Positions 1 through 7,388 are shown, counted from the first letter of the stretch. The stretch: DNA of 9,700 nt from an uncultured Ruminiclostridium sp. (GCA_934462775.1 CAKSIR010000094.1:1-9700); one strand, 5' to 3'. The notes: generated by a model from the sequence alone, not told the origin. Numbers and translations: made by a program.

Positions 1-2172
1 TGTCATGCAGTAAAAATTGAAACGCTAAATGCGCTTGGACATGATTTTGTTAATCATAATGCCAAAGCGGCTACCTGCACAGAAAAGGGCTGGGAAGCTT
101 ACGAAACTTGTTCTCGGTGCGATTATACTACTTATATAGAAATTAACGCTCTCGGTCATGACGAGGTTCCTCACGAGGGCAAAGCCGCAACCTGCACCGA
201 GGACGGTTGGAAGCCTTATGTAACCTGCACCCGCTGCGACTACACAACATACGAAAAAATAGACGCTCTCGGTCACGATGAAGTTCCTCACGAGGGCAAA
301 GCTGCAACCTGCACCAAGGACGGTTGGAAGCCTTATGTAACCTGCACCCGCTGCAATTACACGACATATGAAAAAATAGACGCTCTCGGTCACGACGAGG
401 TTCCTCACGAGGGCAAAGCTGCAACTTGCACCGAGGACGGTTGGAAGTCTTATGTAACTTGCAGCCGCTGCAATTACACGACATATGAAAAAATAGACGC
501 TCTCGGTCACGACGAAGTTTCTCACGAGGGTAAAGCTGCAACCTGCACCAAGGACGGTTGGAAGCCTTATGTAACTTGCACCCGCTGCGATTACACGACA
601 TATGAGAAAATAGACGCTCTCGGTCACGACGAAGTTCCTCACGAGGGCAAATCCGCAACCTGCACCGAGGACGGTTGTAAGCCTTATGTAACCTGCACCC
701 GCTGCGACTATACGACATACGAAAAAATAGACGCTCTCGGTCACGACGAAGTTCCTCACGAGGGCAAAGCCGCAACCTGCACCGAGGACGGTTGGAAGCC
801 TTATGTAACCTGCACCCGCTGCGATTACACAACCTACGAGAAAATAGACGCTCTCGGTCATGACAAGGTTCCTCACGAGGGCAAAGCTGCAACCTGCACC
901 GAGGACGGTTGGAAGCCTTATGTAACTTGCACCCGCTGCGACTACACGACATATGAGAAAATAGACGCTCTCGGTCACGACGAAGTTCCTCACGAGGGCA
1001 AAGCTGCAACCTGCACTGAGGACGGTTGTAAGCCTTATGTAACTTGTAGCCGCTGCGGCTACACGACATATGAGAAAATAGACGCTCTCGGTCATGATTT
1101 TGCAAATGGCACATGGCAGAGTGATTCCACCATGCATTGGAAGAAATGTTCCCGCTGTGACGCTGTTAATGAAAAGGCTCAACACGTTGGCAGCATGACT
1201 ACTTGTAGGGACAGCTCCGTTTGCACAATCTGTTCTACGGTCTACGGCGTGTTGAATTCCGATAATCATGTGGGTGGTATAGAAATCCGAGGCATGATAG
1301 CATCTACCGCCGAAAAGGCAGGCTACACAGGCGACATCTATTGTAAAGGCTGCAATGCCAAGCTGTGTGACGGCACAGTTATTCCCGCTATTTCCAATTT
1401 GTCTACTGACATGAAGAGCGAATTGGCAACGGCGGCCGAGGAAATAGAAAAGGTTTTGAATGATCAGAGCGGTGTCTACACAGATGAACAGAAAAAGCAG
1501 CTTGCTGATAGCGTGAATGCGATAAATTCCGCTCTGGAAAGTATTGATAAAACAGAAGAAGCTGTGAAAAAAGTAGACGCCATGCCTGATGTCGGCAGCA
1601 CACAGCCGGATGACAAGGCTGCCATAGATTCCTACGAAGCAGCAAAGAAAGCTTACGAAGCTCTGTCTGACGACGAAAAGAGAATGGCAGGCGAATCCGT
1701 CAAGGCTGCCTTGGACGATATGCTGCGGGCATTGACCGACTATGATGTCACTTACGGCAACGGCAGCGTCTGGACGGAAAACAACAATAATAACGGCTTG
1801 ACATTCACTGTCAATGGCTACCATAAGAAATTTGCAGGTATTGTCATTAACGGTGCCGTTGTTGACGAAAAATATTATGAGATTGCGGCAGGCAGTACCG
1901 TAATCACCTTAAAAGCTGAGTATTTGCAGACGCTGCCTGAGGGAAAGTACACACTTCAGGTTCAGTACACTGATGGCAGCACGGATGGCGATGACACATT
2001 CACTATCACAAAAAGTGATTCCGCTGCTGCGTCCGATACTACTGACTCACCACCAAAAACGGGGGACAACAGCAACCTTGTATTATTGATAAGTATTATG
2101 ACTGTATGCGCAGTTGTGTTGGTTATATTGCTGCTGTTGTTAAAAAAACGGAAACAAGAAACAAAAGAATAA
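1..2172 (+). CDS. Cell-wall-anchored Cys-rich repeat surface protein, 5' partial
   Basis: The frame is open from base 1 to TAA at 2170-2172 (723 residues in the window), so the start lies upstream; the ATG at 1132 is internal. In order: end of a degenerate repeat (1-33); nine 39-residue repeats with three Cys and two His each (34-1086); a degenerate Cys-rich block with CSRC, CTIC and CKGC pairs (about 1087-1385); an acidic, probably alpha-helical segment (about 1400-1745); a beta domain resembling the X2/Ig-like modules of Firmicutes surface proteins (about 1750-2010); and a PPKTG sorting signal, hydrophobic stretch and KKRK tail (2050-2169). It is therefore probably exported and covalently attached to peptidoglycan by a sortase. 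The CxxC and His content could bind zinc or form disulfides, but neither is shown. The ligand or adhesive role is unknown. A terminator follows 14 bp after the stop. Confidence 0.9.
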   Translation, partial: CHAVKIETLNALGHDFVNHNAKAATCTEKGWEAYETCSRCDYTTYIEINALGHDEVPHEGKAATCTEDGWKPYVTCTRCDYTTYEKIDALGHDEVPHEGKAATCTKDGWKPYVTCTRCNYTTYEKIDALGHDEVPHEGKAATCTEDGWKSYVTCSRCNYTTYEKIDALGHDEVSHEGKAATCTKDGWKPYVTCTRCDYTTYEKIDALGHDEVPHEGKSATCTEDGCKPYVTCTRCDYTTYEKIDALGHDEVPHEGKAATCTEDGWKPYVTCTRCDYTTYEKIDALGHDKVPHEGKAATCTEDGWKPYVTCTRCDYTTYEKIDALGHDEVPHEGKAATCTEDGCKPYVTCSRCGYTTYEKIDALGHDFANGTWQSDSTMHWKKCSRCDAVNEKAQHVGSMTTCRDSSVCTICSTVYGVLNSDNHVGGIEIRGMIASTAEKAGYTGDIYCKGCNAKLCDGTVIPAISNLSTDMKSELATAAEEIEKVLNDQSGVYTDEQKKQLADSVNAINSALESIDKTEEAVKKVDAMPDVGSTQPDDKAAIDSYEAAKKAYEALSDDEKRMAGESVKAALDDMLRALTDYDVTYGNGSVWTENNNNNGLTFTVNGYHKKFAGIVINGAVVDEKYYEIAAGSTVITLKAEYLQTLPEGKYTLQVQYTDGSTDGDDTFTITKSDSAAASDTTDSPPKTGDNSNLVLLISIMTVCAVVLVILLLLLKKRKQETKE
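34..1086 (+). repeat. Nine tandem 117-bp in-frame repeats (39-residue Cys-rich units)
   Basis: The Leu-Gly-His-Asp codons recur exactly every 117 bp, at 34, 151, 268, 385, 502, 619, 736, 853, 970 and 1087. Nine units are full; bases 1-33 match the end of a preceding unit, and 1087 begins a degenerate one. Using unit numbering, each has His3, His8, Cys15, Cys26 and Cys29, with the core TCTEDGW near residues 14-20 and CTRCDYTTY at 26-34. Unit 1 is diverged. Units 2-9 are nearly identical and vary at only eight residue positions: 5, 7, 12, 17, 20, 22, 27 and 30. Units 2 and 7 encode the same peptide. The array continues to the left of the window. Confidence 0.97.
2050..2157 (+). other. Sortase sorting signal (PPKTG, membrane segment, basic tail)
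   Basis: PPKTG is encoded at 2050-2064 and followed by Asp-Asn. About 23 mostly aliphatic residues follow (2074-2142), then KKRK. This is the standard three-part cell-wall sorting signal, with Pro instead of Leu in the first position. Variants of the form (S/P)PxTG are known from clostridial sortases such as C. difficile SrtB. The cognate sortase is not in the window. Confidence 0.88.
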
Positions 2173-2186
2173 ATGTGTAAATAAAA

Positions 2187-2220
2187 AACGGGAGTGCATT
2201 GTTCAAAATGCATTCCCGTT
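2187..2220 (+). terminator. Rho-independent terminator of the surface-protein gene
   Basis: A 14-bp stem with one G-T wobble (arms 2187-2200 and 2207-2220) closes a 6-base loop, 14 bp after the stop codon, and is followed by ATTTTT. The left flank is A-rich, so the hairpin also has a T-run when read on the minus strand. It can act as a back-up terminator for the convergent hydrogenase operon. Confidence 0.88.
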
Positions 2221-2294
2221 ATTTTTCGTATCATCGCATTTTATTTTCTTGTCTTGTTCTTTCTAAAAGAAACGAAATCGTGTTTTGGGTGCAG

Positions 2295-2329
2295 AAAAAT
2301 CCCCTCGCCATATCAGCGAGGGGATTTTT
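2295..2329 (-). terminator. Bidirectional terminator of the hydrogenase operon
   Basis: A perfect 14-bp stem (arms 2295-2308 and 2316-2329) with a 7-base loop is flanked by AAAAA and TTTTT, so it has a U-tract in both directions. It lies 6 bp past the hydA stop codon at 2336. Together with the hairpin at 2187-2220 it isolates the two convergent transcription units. Bases 2221-2294 between the hairpins show nothing else. Confidence 0.9.
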
Positions 2330-2335
2330 GTTGGA

Positions 2336-4090
2336 TTATTTGTAAAGATGAGTTGCTGTATATGTTGTATGCAGAACTTCGTGTGCTTTGTGGCTGCCAG
2401 GTTCGCCAAGGAATTCAGCGTAAACTTCCTTAACCTCAGGATTCTCATGGGACTTTCTCATTGTTCTTGTTTCATCAAGATGATAGAGAGCCTTTGCGCG
2501 TTCAGCGCGAATATCCGTGAAGTTGCGAACATCAGCAGGAACTATAACCTGACCGCCGCCGTTTACACAGCCGCCGGGACAAGCCATGATTTCGATGAAC
2601 TGAACATCGATTTCGCCTGCCTTAACCTTTTCAAGCAGATCTCTTGCATTAGCAAGACCCGAAGCAACAGCAACGTTTACTGTAAGATCGTCGTTAATCT
2701 TGTAGGACGCAAGCTTGCAGCCTTCAACGCCGCGAACTTCCTTGAATTCAAGCGGACTGTCGTCTGTTTCGCCTGTCAGCTTCCATACGGCTGTTCTGAG
2801 AGCAGCTTCCATAACGCCGCCTGTTGCGCCGAAGATTACGGCTGCGCCTGTACCGTTGCTGAGAGGAGAGTCGAACTTCTCATCAGGAAGATCGTTGAAG
2901 CGTAAGCCTGCCTTGTGAATCATCTTAACAAGCTCGCGTGTTGTGATTGAAATATCAAGGTCAGGAAGACCTGCTGCGCTCTGGTTTTCTCTGCCGATTT
3001 CAAATTTCTTTGCTGTACATGGCATTACAGATACACTGACAATGTTTGCAGGGTCAATGTTGTTCTTCTTTGCCCAGTATGTTTTTGTGATTGCACCGTT
3101 CATCTGCTGAGGCGACTTGCAGGTTGAAAGGTTTGGAATAAATTCAGGATAGTAAGCTTCGCAGTATCTGATCCAACCCGGTGAGCAGGAGGTAATCATT
3201 GGGAGAACGCCGCCCTTTGTTACTCTTTCAAGCAGTTCGTTGGATTCTTCCATAATTGTAAGGTCTGCGCCGAAGTTTGTGTCAAACACAGCATTGAAGC
3301 CCAGTCTGCGCAGTGCGGCAGCAAGCTTGCCTTCAACGTCAGTACCCATTGGGTAGCCGAAAGCTTCGCCGAGGGAAGCGCGAACAGCAGGAGCTGTCTG
3401 TACAACAACTACCTTGTCAGGGTTGTTGATAGCTGCCCAAACCTTGTCTGTGTCGTCCTTTTCGGAGAGCGCGCCTGTCGGACAAACCGCAATACACTGA
3501 CCGCAGGAAACGCAGGCTGTGTCTGCTAAATCCATGTCGTAAGCTGAACCGATCTGCGTTTTGAAGCCGCGGTAGTTAGCGCCGATAACGCCGATACCCT
3601 GGGTCTTTTCGCAGGCGGCGATACAGCGGCGGCAGTCAATGCACTTGCTGTTATCTCTTACCATGTGAGCTGCGCTGGCGTCTATTTCGCTTGGCGTCTT
3701 TGCACCGTCAAATACGGTTTCGTCGTCAACACCAAGCTCACGGCAGAGAGCCTGTAATTCGCAGTTTCCGCTTCTTGAGCAGGAAAGGCACTTTCTTTCG
3801 TGGTTGGAAAGAAGGAGCTGCAATGTCATTTTTCTGCTTTCAAGAACAGCAGGGGAGTGTGTGAGGATATTTTTACCCTCGTCGAACTTTGATATAGGAT
3901 AAACGCAGGAAGCAACAAGGCTTCTTGCACCTGTCATTTCAACTACGCAGATACGGCAGGCACCGATTTCGTTGATGTCCTTCAGCCAGCAGAGTGTAGG
4001 GATTCTGATACCCTGAGCACGACAGGCTTCAAGAATGGTTGTACCTTCTTCAACGGAACATTCAATGCCGTTAATTTTAATATTAACCAT
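2336..4090 (-). CDS. hydA: [FeFe]-hydrogenase catalytic subunit HydA (HndD type)
   Basis: Catalytic subunit of a soluble multimeric NAD(P)-linked [FeFe]-hydrogenase that reduces protons or oxidises H2 at the H-cluster; 584 residues, the usual size. Clusters in order: plant-type [2Fe-2S] (Cys34, 45, 48, 62); His-Cys [4Fe-4S] (His97, Cys101, 104, 110); two [4Fe-4S] (Cys150, 153, 156, 160 and Cys193, 196, 199, 203). The H-cluster motifs are L1 TSCSPGW (300-306), L2 MPCTAKKFE (Cys358) and L3 with Cys504 and Cys508; a C-terminal small-subunit domain follows. L1 has Ser303 where many enzymes have a second Cys. The start is ATG at 4090, with AAAGGA upstream and 20 bp after hydB. The frame is open to 4261 inside hydB, but the ferredoxin fold begins at MVNIKING, so that extension is not used. 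Last gene of the operon. No HydE, HydF or HydG maturase is present in the window. Confidence 0.97.
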   Translation of the reverse strand: MVNIKINGIECSVEEGTTILEACRAQGIRIPTLCWLKDINEIGACRICVVEMTGARSLVASCVYPISKFDEGKNILTHSPAVLESRKMTLQLLLSNHERKCLSCSRSGNCELQALCRELGVDDETVFDGAKTPSEIDASAAHMVRDNSKCIDCRRCIAACEKTQGIGVIGANYRGFKTQIGSAYDMDLADTACVSCGQCIAVCPTGALSEKDDTDKVWAAINNPDKVVVVQTAPAVRASLGEAFGYPMGTDVEGKLAAALRRLGFNAVFDTNFGADLTIMEESNELLERVTKGGVLPMITSCSPGWIRYCEAYYPEFIPNLSTCKSPQQMNGAITKTYWAKKNNIDPANIVSVSVMPCTAKKFEIGRENQSAAGLPDLDISITTRELVKMIHKAGLRFNDLPDEKFDSPLSNGTGAAVIFGATGGVMEAALRTAVWKLTGETDDSPLEFKEVRGVEGCKLASYKINDDLTVNVAVASGLANARDLLEKVKAGEIDVQFIEIMACPGGCVNGGGQVIVPADVRNFTDIRAERAKALYHLDETRTMRKSHENPEVKEVYAEFLGEPGSHKAHEVLHTTYTATHLYK

Positions 4091-4110
4091 GTTGTAACAA
4101 TTCCTTTCTC

Positions 4111-5904
4111 TTACTGTTTGGTGATAGCGCCGAACTTGCACTTGGACATACAAGCACCGCACTTGAGGCACTTGCCGAGGTCGATTGTATGCGGCTGCTT
4201 GATTGAGCCGCTGATAGCGCCTGCAGGACAAGCTCTTGCGCAGGCTGTACAGCCCTTGCACTTTTCAGGATCGATTCTGTAGCTTAACAGTTTGGAGCAT
4301 ACGCCGGCAGGACATTTCTTATCCTTAACGTGAGCGATATACTCGTCCTTGAAGTAGCGGAGCGTTGAAAGTACAGGGTTTGGAGCTGTCTGACCAAGAC
4401 CGCAGAGAGAATTGTTCTTGATGTAGTAGCAGAGCTTTTCCATCTTATCAAGGTCTTCCATTGTGCCGTTGCCGGAAGTAATTTTTTCAAGCATTTCGTA
4501 AAGACGCTTTGTACCGATACGGCAAGGCGTACATTTACCGCAGGATTCGTCTACCGTAAACTGGAGGAAGAACTTGGCAATATCAACCATGCAGTTATCC
4601 TCGTCCATAACGATAAGTCCGCCTGAACCCATCATTGAACCGATAGCGATAAGGTTATCATAGTCAATCTTTACGTCTAAGTGTTCAGCAGGAATGCATC
4701 CGCCTGAAGGACCGCCTGTCTGTGCAGCCTTGAACTTCTTGTTGTTCGGAATGCCGCCGCCGATTTCATATACGATTTCACGGAGAGTTGTTCCCATTGG
4801 AACCTCAACCAGACCTGTGTTGTTAATCTTGCCGCCGAGAGCGAATACCTTTGTACCCTTTGAGCGCTCGGTACCCATTGAAGCGAACCAGTCTGCACCC
4901 TTAAGGATAATCTGAGGAACGTTAGCGTATGTTTCAACGTTGTTGAGGATTGTAGGACGCTTGAACAGACCCTTTTCAGCAGGGAACGGAGGACGTGGTC
5001 TTGGTTCGCCGCGGTTACCTTCGATAGATGTCATGAGGGCAGTTTCTTCTCCGCATACGAATGCGCCTGCGCCAAGACGAATGTCAAGGTCGAAGTCGAA
5101 TCCGCTGCCGAAAATGTCCTTGCCGAGCATACCGTATTCTCTTGCCTGCTTAATTGCAATCTGTAATCTCTGTACAGCGATTGGATATTCGGCACGAACG
5201 TAGATGTAACCCTGCGAAGCGCCGATTGCATAGCCGGCAATAGCCATTGCTTCAATTACAACGTGCGGGTCGCCTTCCAGTACGGAACGGTCCATGAATG
5301 CGCCGGGGTCGCCTTCGTCGGCGTTGCAGCAAACATACTTCTGACCGCCGTCCTGCACAAGATTTTTGGCGAGCTGCCACTTTTTACCTGTCGGGAATCC
5401 GCCGCCGCCGCGTCCTCTTAAGCCTGAATCCAGAATTGTCTGAATTACATCGTCAGGAGTCATTGAGGTAAGCACCTTGCCCAGAGCTTCATAACCATCT
5501 CTGCCTATGTATTCTTCAATGTCCTCAGGGTTGATAACACCGCAGTTTCTTAAAGCAACGCGGTGCTGCTTCTTGTAGAAGTTTGTGTCGTTAAGAGCCT
5601 TGATGCCCTCGGGAGTAACTGTTTCTGTATAAAGAAGTCTTTCAACGATACGGCCCTTTAAGAGATGTTCCGAAACGATTTCCGGAATATCCTCAACCTT
5701 AACCATTGAATAGAAGCAGCCCTCCGGATAGATTATCATAATCGGACCCAGTGCGCATAAGCCGAAACAGCCTGTCTTTACGACATTTACTTCGTTTTCA
5801 AGTCCGTTTTTCTTGATTTCCTCGTGGAGCTTTTCAATAATGTTAGCACTGCCGGAGGATGTACAGCCTGTACCACCGCAGACTAAAACTTGTGAACGAT
5901 ACAT
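4111..5904 (-). CDS. hydB: Hydrogenase flavoprotein subunit HydB (NuoF/HndC type)
   Basis: NAD(H)-binding flavoprotein subunit of the hydrogenase and the likely site of electron bifurcation between NADH and ferredoxin; 597 residues. Domains: N-terminal thioredoxin-like [2Fe-2S] (Cys9, 14, 46, 50); NuoF core with the Gly-rich FMN/NAD loop GRGGGGFPTGKKW (164-176), NADEGDPGAFMDR (194-206) and GAGAFVCGEETAL (278-290); NuoF [4Fe-4S] (Cys455, 458, 461, 501); C-terminal 2x[4Fe-4S] ferredoxin (Cys549, 552, 555, 559 and Cys579, 582, 585, 589). A further CPAGVC pair (Cys531, 536) sits before the ferredoxin. The ferredoxin tail separates this type from respiratory NuoF. The ATG at 5904 has GGAGGA six bases upstream and lies 14 bp after hndB. 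Bifurcation is inferred from HydABC homology; a simple NAD(P)-linked enzyme is the alternative. Confidence 0.96.
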   Translation of the reverse strand: MYRSQVLVCGGTGCTSSGSANIIEKLHEEIKKNGLENEVNVVKTGCFGLCALGPIMIIYPEGCFYSMVKVEDIPEIVSEHLLKGRIVERLLYTETVTPEGIKALNDTNFYKKQHRVALRNCGVINPEDIEEYIGRDGYEALGKVLTSMTPDDVIQTILDSGLRGRGGGGFPTGKKWQLAKNLVQDGGQKYVCCNADEGDPGAFMDRSVLEGDPHVVIEAMAIAGYAIGASQGYIYVRAEYPIAVQRLQIAIKQAREYGMLGKDIFGSGFDFDLDIRLGAGAFVCGEETALMTSIEGNRGEPRPRPPFPAEKGLFKRPTILNNVETYANVPQIILKGADWFASMGTERSKGTKVFALGGKINNTGLVEVPMGTTLREIVYEIGGGIPNNKKFKAAQTGGPSGGCIPAEHLDVKIDYDNLIAIGSMMGSGGLIVMDEDNCMVDIAKFFLQFTVDESCGKCTPCRIGTKRLYEMLEKITSGNGTMEDLDKMEKLCYYIKNNSLCGLGQTAPNPVLSTLRYFKDEYIAHVKDKKCPAGVCSKLLSYRIDPEKCKGCTACARACPAGAISGSIKQPHTIDLGKCLKCGACMSKCKFGAITKQ

Positions 5905-5918
5905 TGTTTATCCTCCTA

Positions 5919-6296
5919 TTACTTTGCAAGATCAGAGTTGTTGATTGTGTATTCAGCAACAACAATGCCGCGCATTAAGTGCTGTTCAACAACCTTCTTT
6001 GCCTTCTCGGCAGTCATCTTGATATATGTTGTCTTATCGCCGTCAGCGGTGATTACCTCTACGATTGGTTCGTACTGGCAAAGACCGATGCAGCCTGTCT
6101 GAGTTACGGAAACGTCCTTTATGCCATGTTCCTGAACGAGGTCGGAAAGTGCGGTAAGAACAGGTCTTGCGCCTGCTGCAATGCCGCAGGTTGCCATGCC
6201 TACAACCACTCTTGTGCCGGCGTGACATTCGTTGCGGAGGTCAACCTGACCCTGCATTTTTGCCTTGATCGCCTGAAGCTCTGCTAAGCTCTTCAT
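5919..6296 (-). CDS. hndB: HndB-like thioredoxin-fold [2Fe-2S] hydrogenase subunit
   Basis: Small (125-residue) thioredoxin-like ferredoxin of the kind found as an extra subunit in clostridial and Desulfovibrio Hnd-type hydrogenases. It probably relays electrons within the complex. A charged N-terminal helix (MKSLAELQAIKAK) precedes the fold. Cluster-candidate residues are Cys37 in ATCGIAAGA and Cys69 and Cys73 in GCIGLC; the fourth Cys of the usual CX4C...CX3C pattern is absent (Ala42). Cys24 lies upstream and might substitute. The start chosen is ATG at 6296, because AAAGGA lies 9 bases before it. A TTG at 6314 is in frame, but its codons overlap that ribosome binding site. The gene is 14 bp from both neighbours, inside the hydrogenase operon. 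Confidence 0.9.
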   Translation of the reverse strand: MKSLAELQAIKAKMQGQVDLRNECHAGTRVVVGMATCGIAAGARPVLTALSDLVQEHGIKDVSVTQTGCIGLCQYEPIVEVITADGDKTTYIKMTAEKAKKVVEQHLMRGIVVAEYTINNSDLAK

Positions 6297-6310
6297 AAGT
6301 TTATTTCCTT

Positions 6311-6865
6311 TCAAAAAATGTATTCTTTGTTGACAGCTTCGGTATTTTCTTTCAAAAAATCGCGGATATACGCCACAACCTCGGGATTGTCCAGCGGAAC
6401 GTTTCCCAGTATTTCGCGCATTTCCGATGTGGAGAGAGTAAAAGCTTCCCCGTTTACCGAATAGGTGTAAATAAAATCGATGGCGGTGTTGTACACAATG
6501 AGCGATTCAATAGTTTCGGACATATTGCCCAAGGGCATTCTGTCAATGCTTGAAACAATGAAAACCGCCCTGACCGATGTGCCTGCGCCAAGCTGCGATT
6601 TTATTTCAAAGCTTCCGCCTGTCTGTTCCGCTGCCATTTTGAAGAATGAAACGCCAAGACCTACTTTTCGTGTAGTACGGGTAGTGAAGAACGGGTCGGT
6701 TACTTTTGCAGCCTGTTCCTCGCTCATTCCGCAGCCGTTGTCCTTGATTATAATTTCCATTCTGTCGGCAGCAGTATCAATATGTACCGATATTTCAATC
6801 AGACTTGCTTTAGCTTTAATACTGTTCTGGGCAATATCCAGAACGTTCAGTGACAACTCTGTCAT
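6311..6865 (-). CDS. Stand-alone GHKL (HATPase_c) ATP-binding protein of the hydrogenase operon
   Basis: Soluble 184-residue protein whose first 100 or so residues form a Bergerat-fold ATPase: N-box (LDIAQNSIKA, Asn14), G1 box DNGCGM (42-47), F-box DPFFTTRTTRKVGLG (57-71) with the GLG turn, and GAGTS (93-97). It starts directly at the N-box, so it has no dimerisation/phospho-acceptor His domain, no membrane segment and no sensor; histidine kinase is not a good name. Asp10 occupies the position of the general-base Glu in MutL/GyrB-type members (my alignment by eye). Residues about 105-184 form a distinct tail with no motif I recognise. ATG at 6865 shares its A with the hydC stop (TAATG) and lacks a clear ribosome binding site, so translation is probably coupled to hydC. 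A similar ATPase sits here in other clostridial hydrogenase clusters, as I recall. Role unknown: regulation, assembly or complex gating are guesses. Confidence 0.9.
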   Translation of the reverse strand: MTELSLNVLDIAQNSIKAKASLIEISVHIDTAADRMEIIIKDNGCGMSEEQAAKVTDPFFTTRTTRKVGLGVSFFKMAAEQTGGSFEIKSQLGAGTSVRAVFIVSSIDRMPLGNMSETIESLIVYNTAIDFIYTYSVNGEAFTLSTSEMREILGNVPLDNPEVVAYIRDFLKENTEAVNKEYIF

Positions 6866-7368
6866 TAGTCGTCGTATTTAGCAAGAATATCTCTCAGTTC
6901 CTTTTCGTCCCCTGTGAGTCTGCCGTAAACGTCGTCGTTTACAGTCATAACCGGTGCAAGTCCGCAGGCACCGATGCAGCGGCAGTCCTGAAGAGAGAAT
7001 TTACCGTCGGGTGTGATTTCACCGCTCTTGATTCCCAGGATTTCCTGAAGCTTGTTGAAAACTTCGCCGGAACCCTTAACATAGCAGGCTGTGCCAAGAC
7101 AGACGGAAATTCTGTATTTGCCCTTTGGGTTAAGTGAGAACTGTGAATAGAATGTTGATACGCCGTAAACTTTCTCCAGCGGAATGTTCATCTCAGTTGC
7201 AATCATAGACTGAACTTCAATCGGAAGGTATCCGTAGATTTCCTGCGCCTTCTGGAGTACGGGCATCAAAGCACCCTTATCGTCTTTATGTTCAGCGATA
7301 ACAGCTTTTAATGCTTTCTCCTGTTCGGCAGTACCCGCAAATGGCACTGCACATTTTTTCAAAGCCAT
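6865..7368 (-). CDS. hydC: Hydrogenase [2Fe-2S] subunit HydC (NuoE/HndA type)
   Basis: NuoE-like subunit (167 residues) that pairs with HydB and carries one thioredoxin-fold [2Fe-2S] cluster near the NAD/FMN site. A helical N-terminal half has the family hallmarks QEIYGYLP and YGVSTFYSQF (about 42-77). The cluster ligands are Cys90, Cys95, Cys131 and Cys135 (CLGTAC and CIGAC). Cys129 and Cys6 are extra. The length is normal for the family. ATG at 7368 has AGGAGG seven bases upstream, the best ribosome binding site of the operon. First gene of the operon, behind the promoter at 7411-7439 and the putative Rex operator at 7389-7406. Its stop overlaps the next start by one base. Confidence 0.96.
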   Translation of the reverse strand: MALKKCAVPFAGTAEQEKALKAVIAEHKDDKGALMPVLQKAQEIYGYLPIEVQSMIATEMNIPLEKVYGVSTFYSQFSLNPKGKYRISVCLGTACYVKGSGEVFNKLQEILGIKSGEITPDGKFSLQDCRCIGACGLAPVMTVNDDVYGRLTGDEKELRDILAKYDD

Positions 7369-7388
7369 GTTGTAGCCTCCTTAGAAAA

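Noticed and set aside
34..1086. Regular periodic repeat that could suggest a CRISPR array
   Set aside because: The units are contiguous, coding and 117 bp long, with no unique spacers; this is a protein repeat.
143..1114. A 323-residue Arg/Cys-rich minus-strand frame
   Set aside because: Another reading of the same repeats with biased composition and no start context.
25..1824. A 599-residue open frame on the minus strand across the repeat array
   Set aside because: It is the antisense shadow of the repeats: a 117-bp unit without antisense stops stays open when copied. The plus-strand product has a coherent domain order and a sorting signal; the antisense product has none.
2285..2905. A 206-residue plus-strand frame opposite the end of hydA
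   Set aside because: It starts inside a terminator hairpin, is antisense to a well-conserved gene and shows no domain.
4091..4261. N-terminal extension of HydA into hydB
   Set aside because: The ferredoxin fold begins at the ATG at 4090, which has its own ribosome binding site, and the extension would overlap the end of hydB by about 150 bases.
6297..6314. TTG start for hndB, six codons upstream of the ATG at 6296
   Set aside because: Its codons overlap the AAAGGA sequence that serves the ATG at 6296, and family members begin at MKSL.
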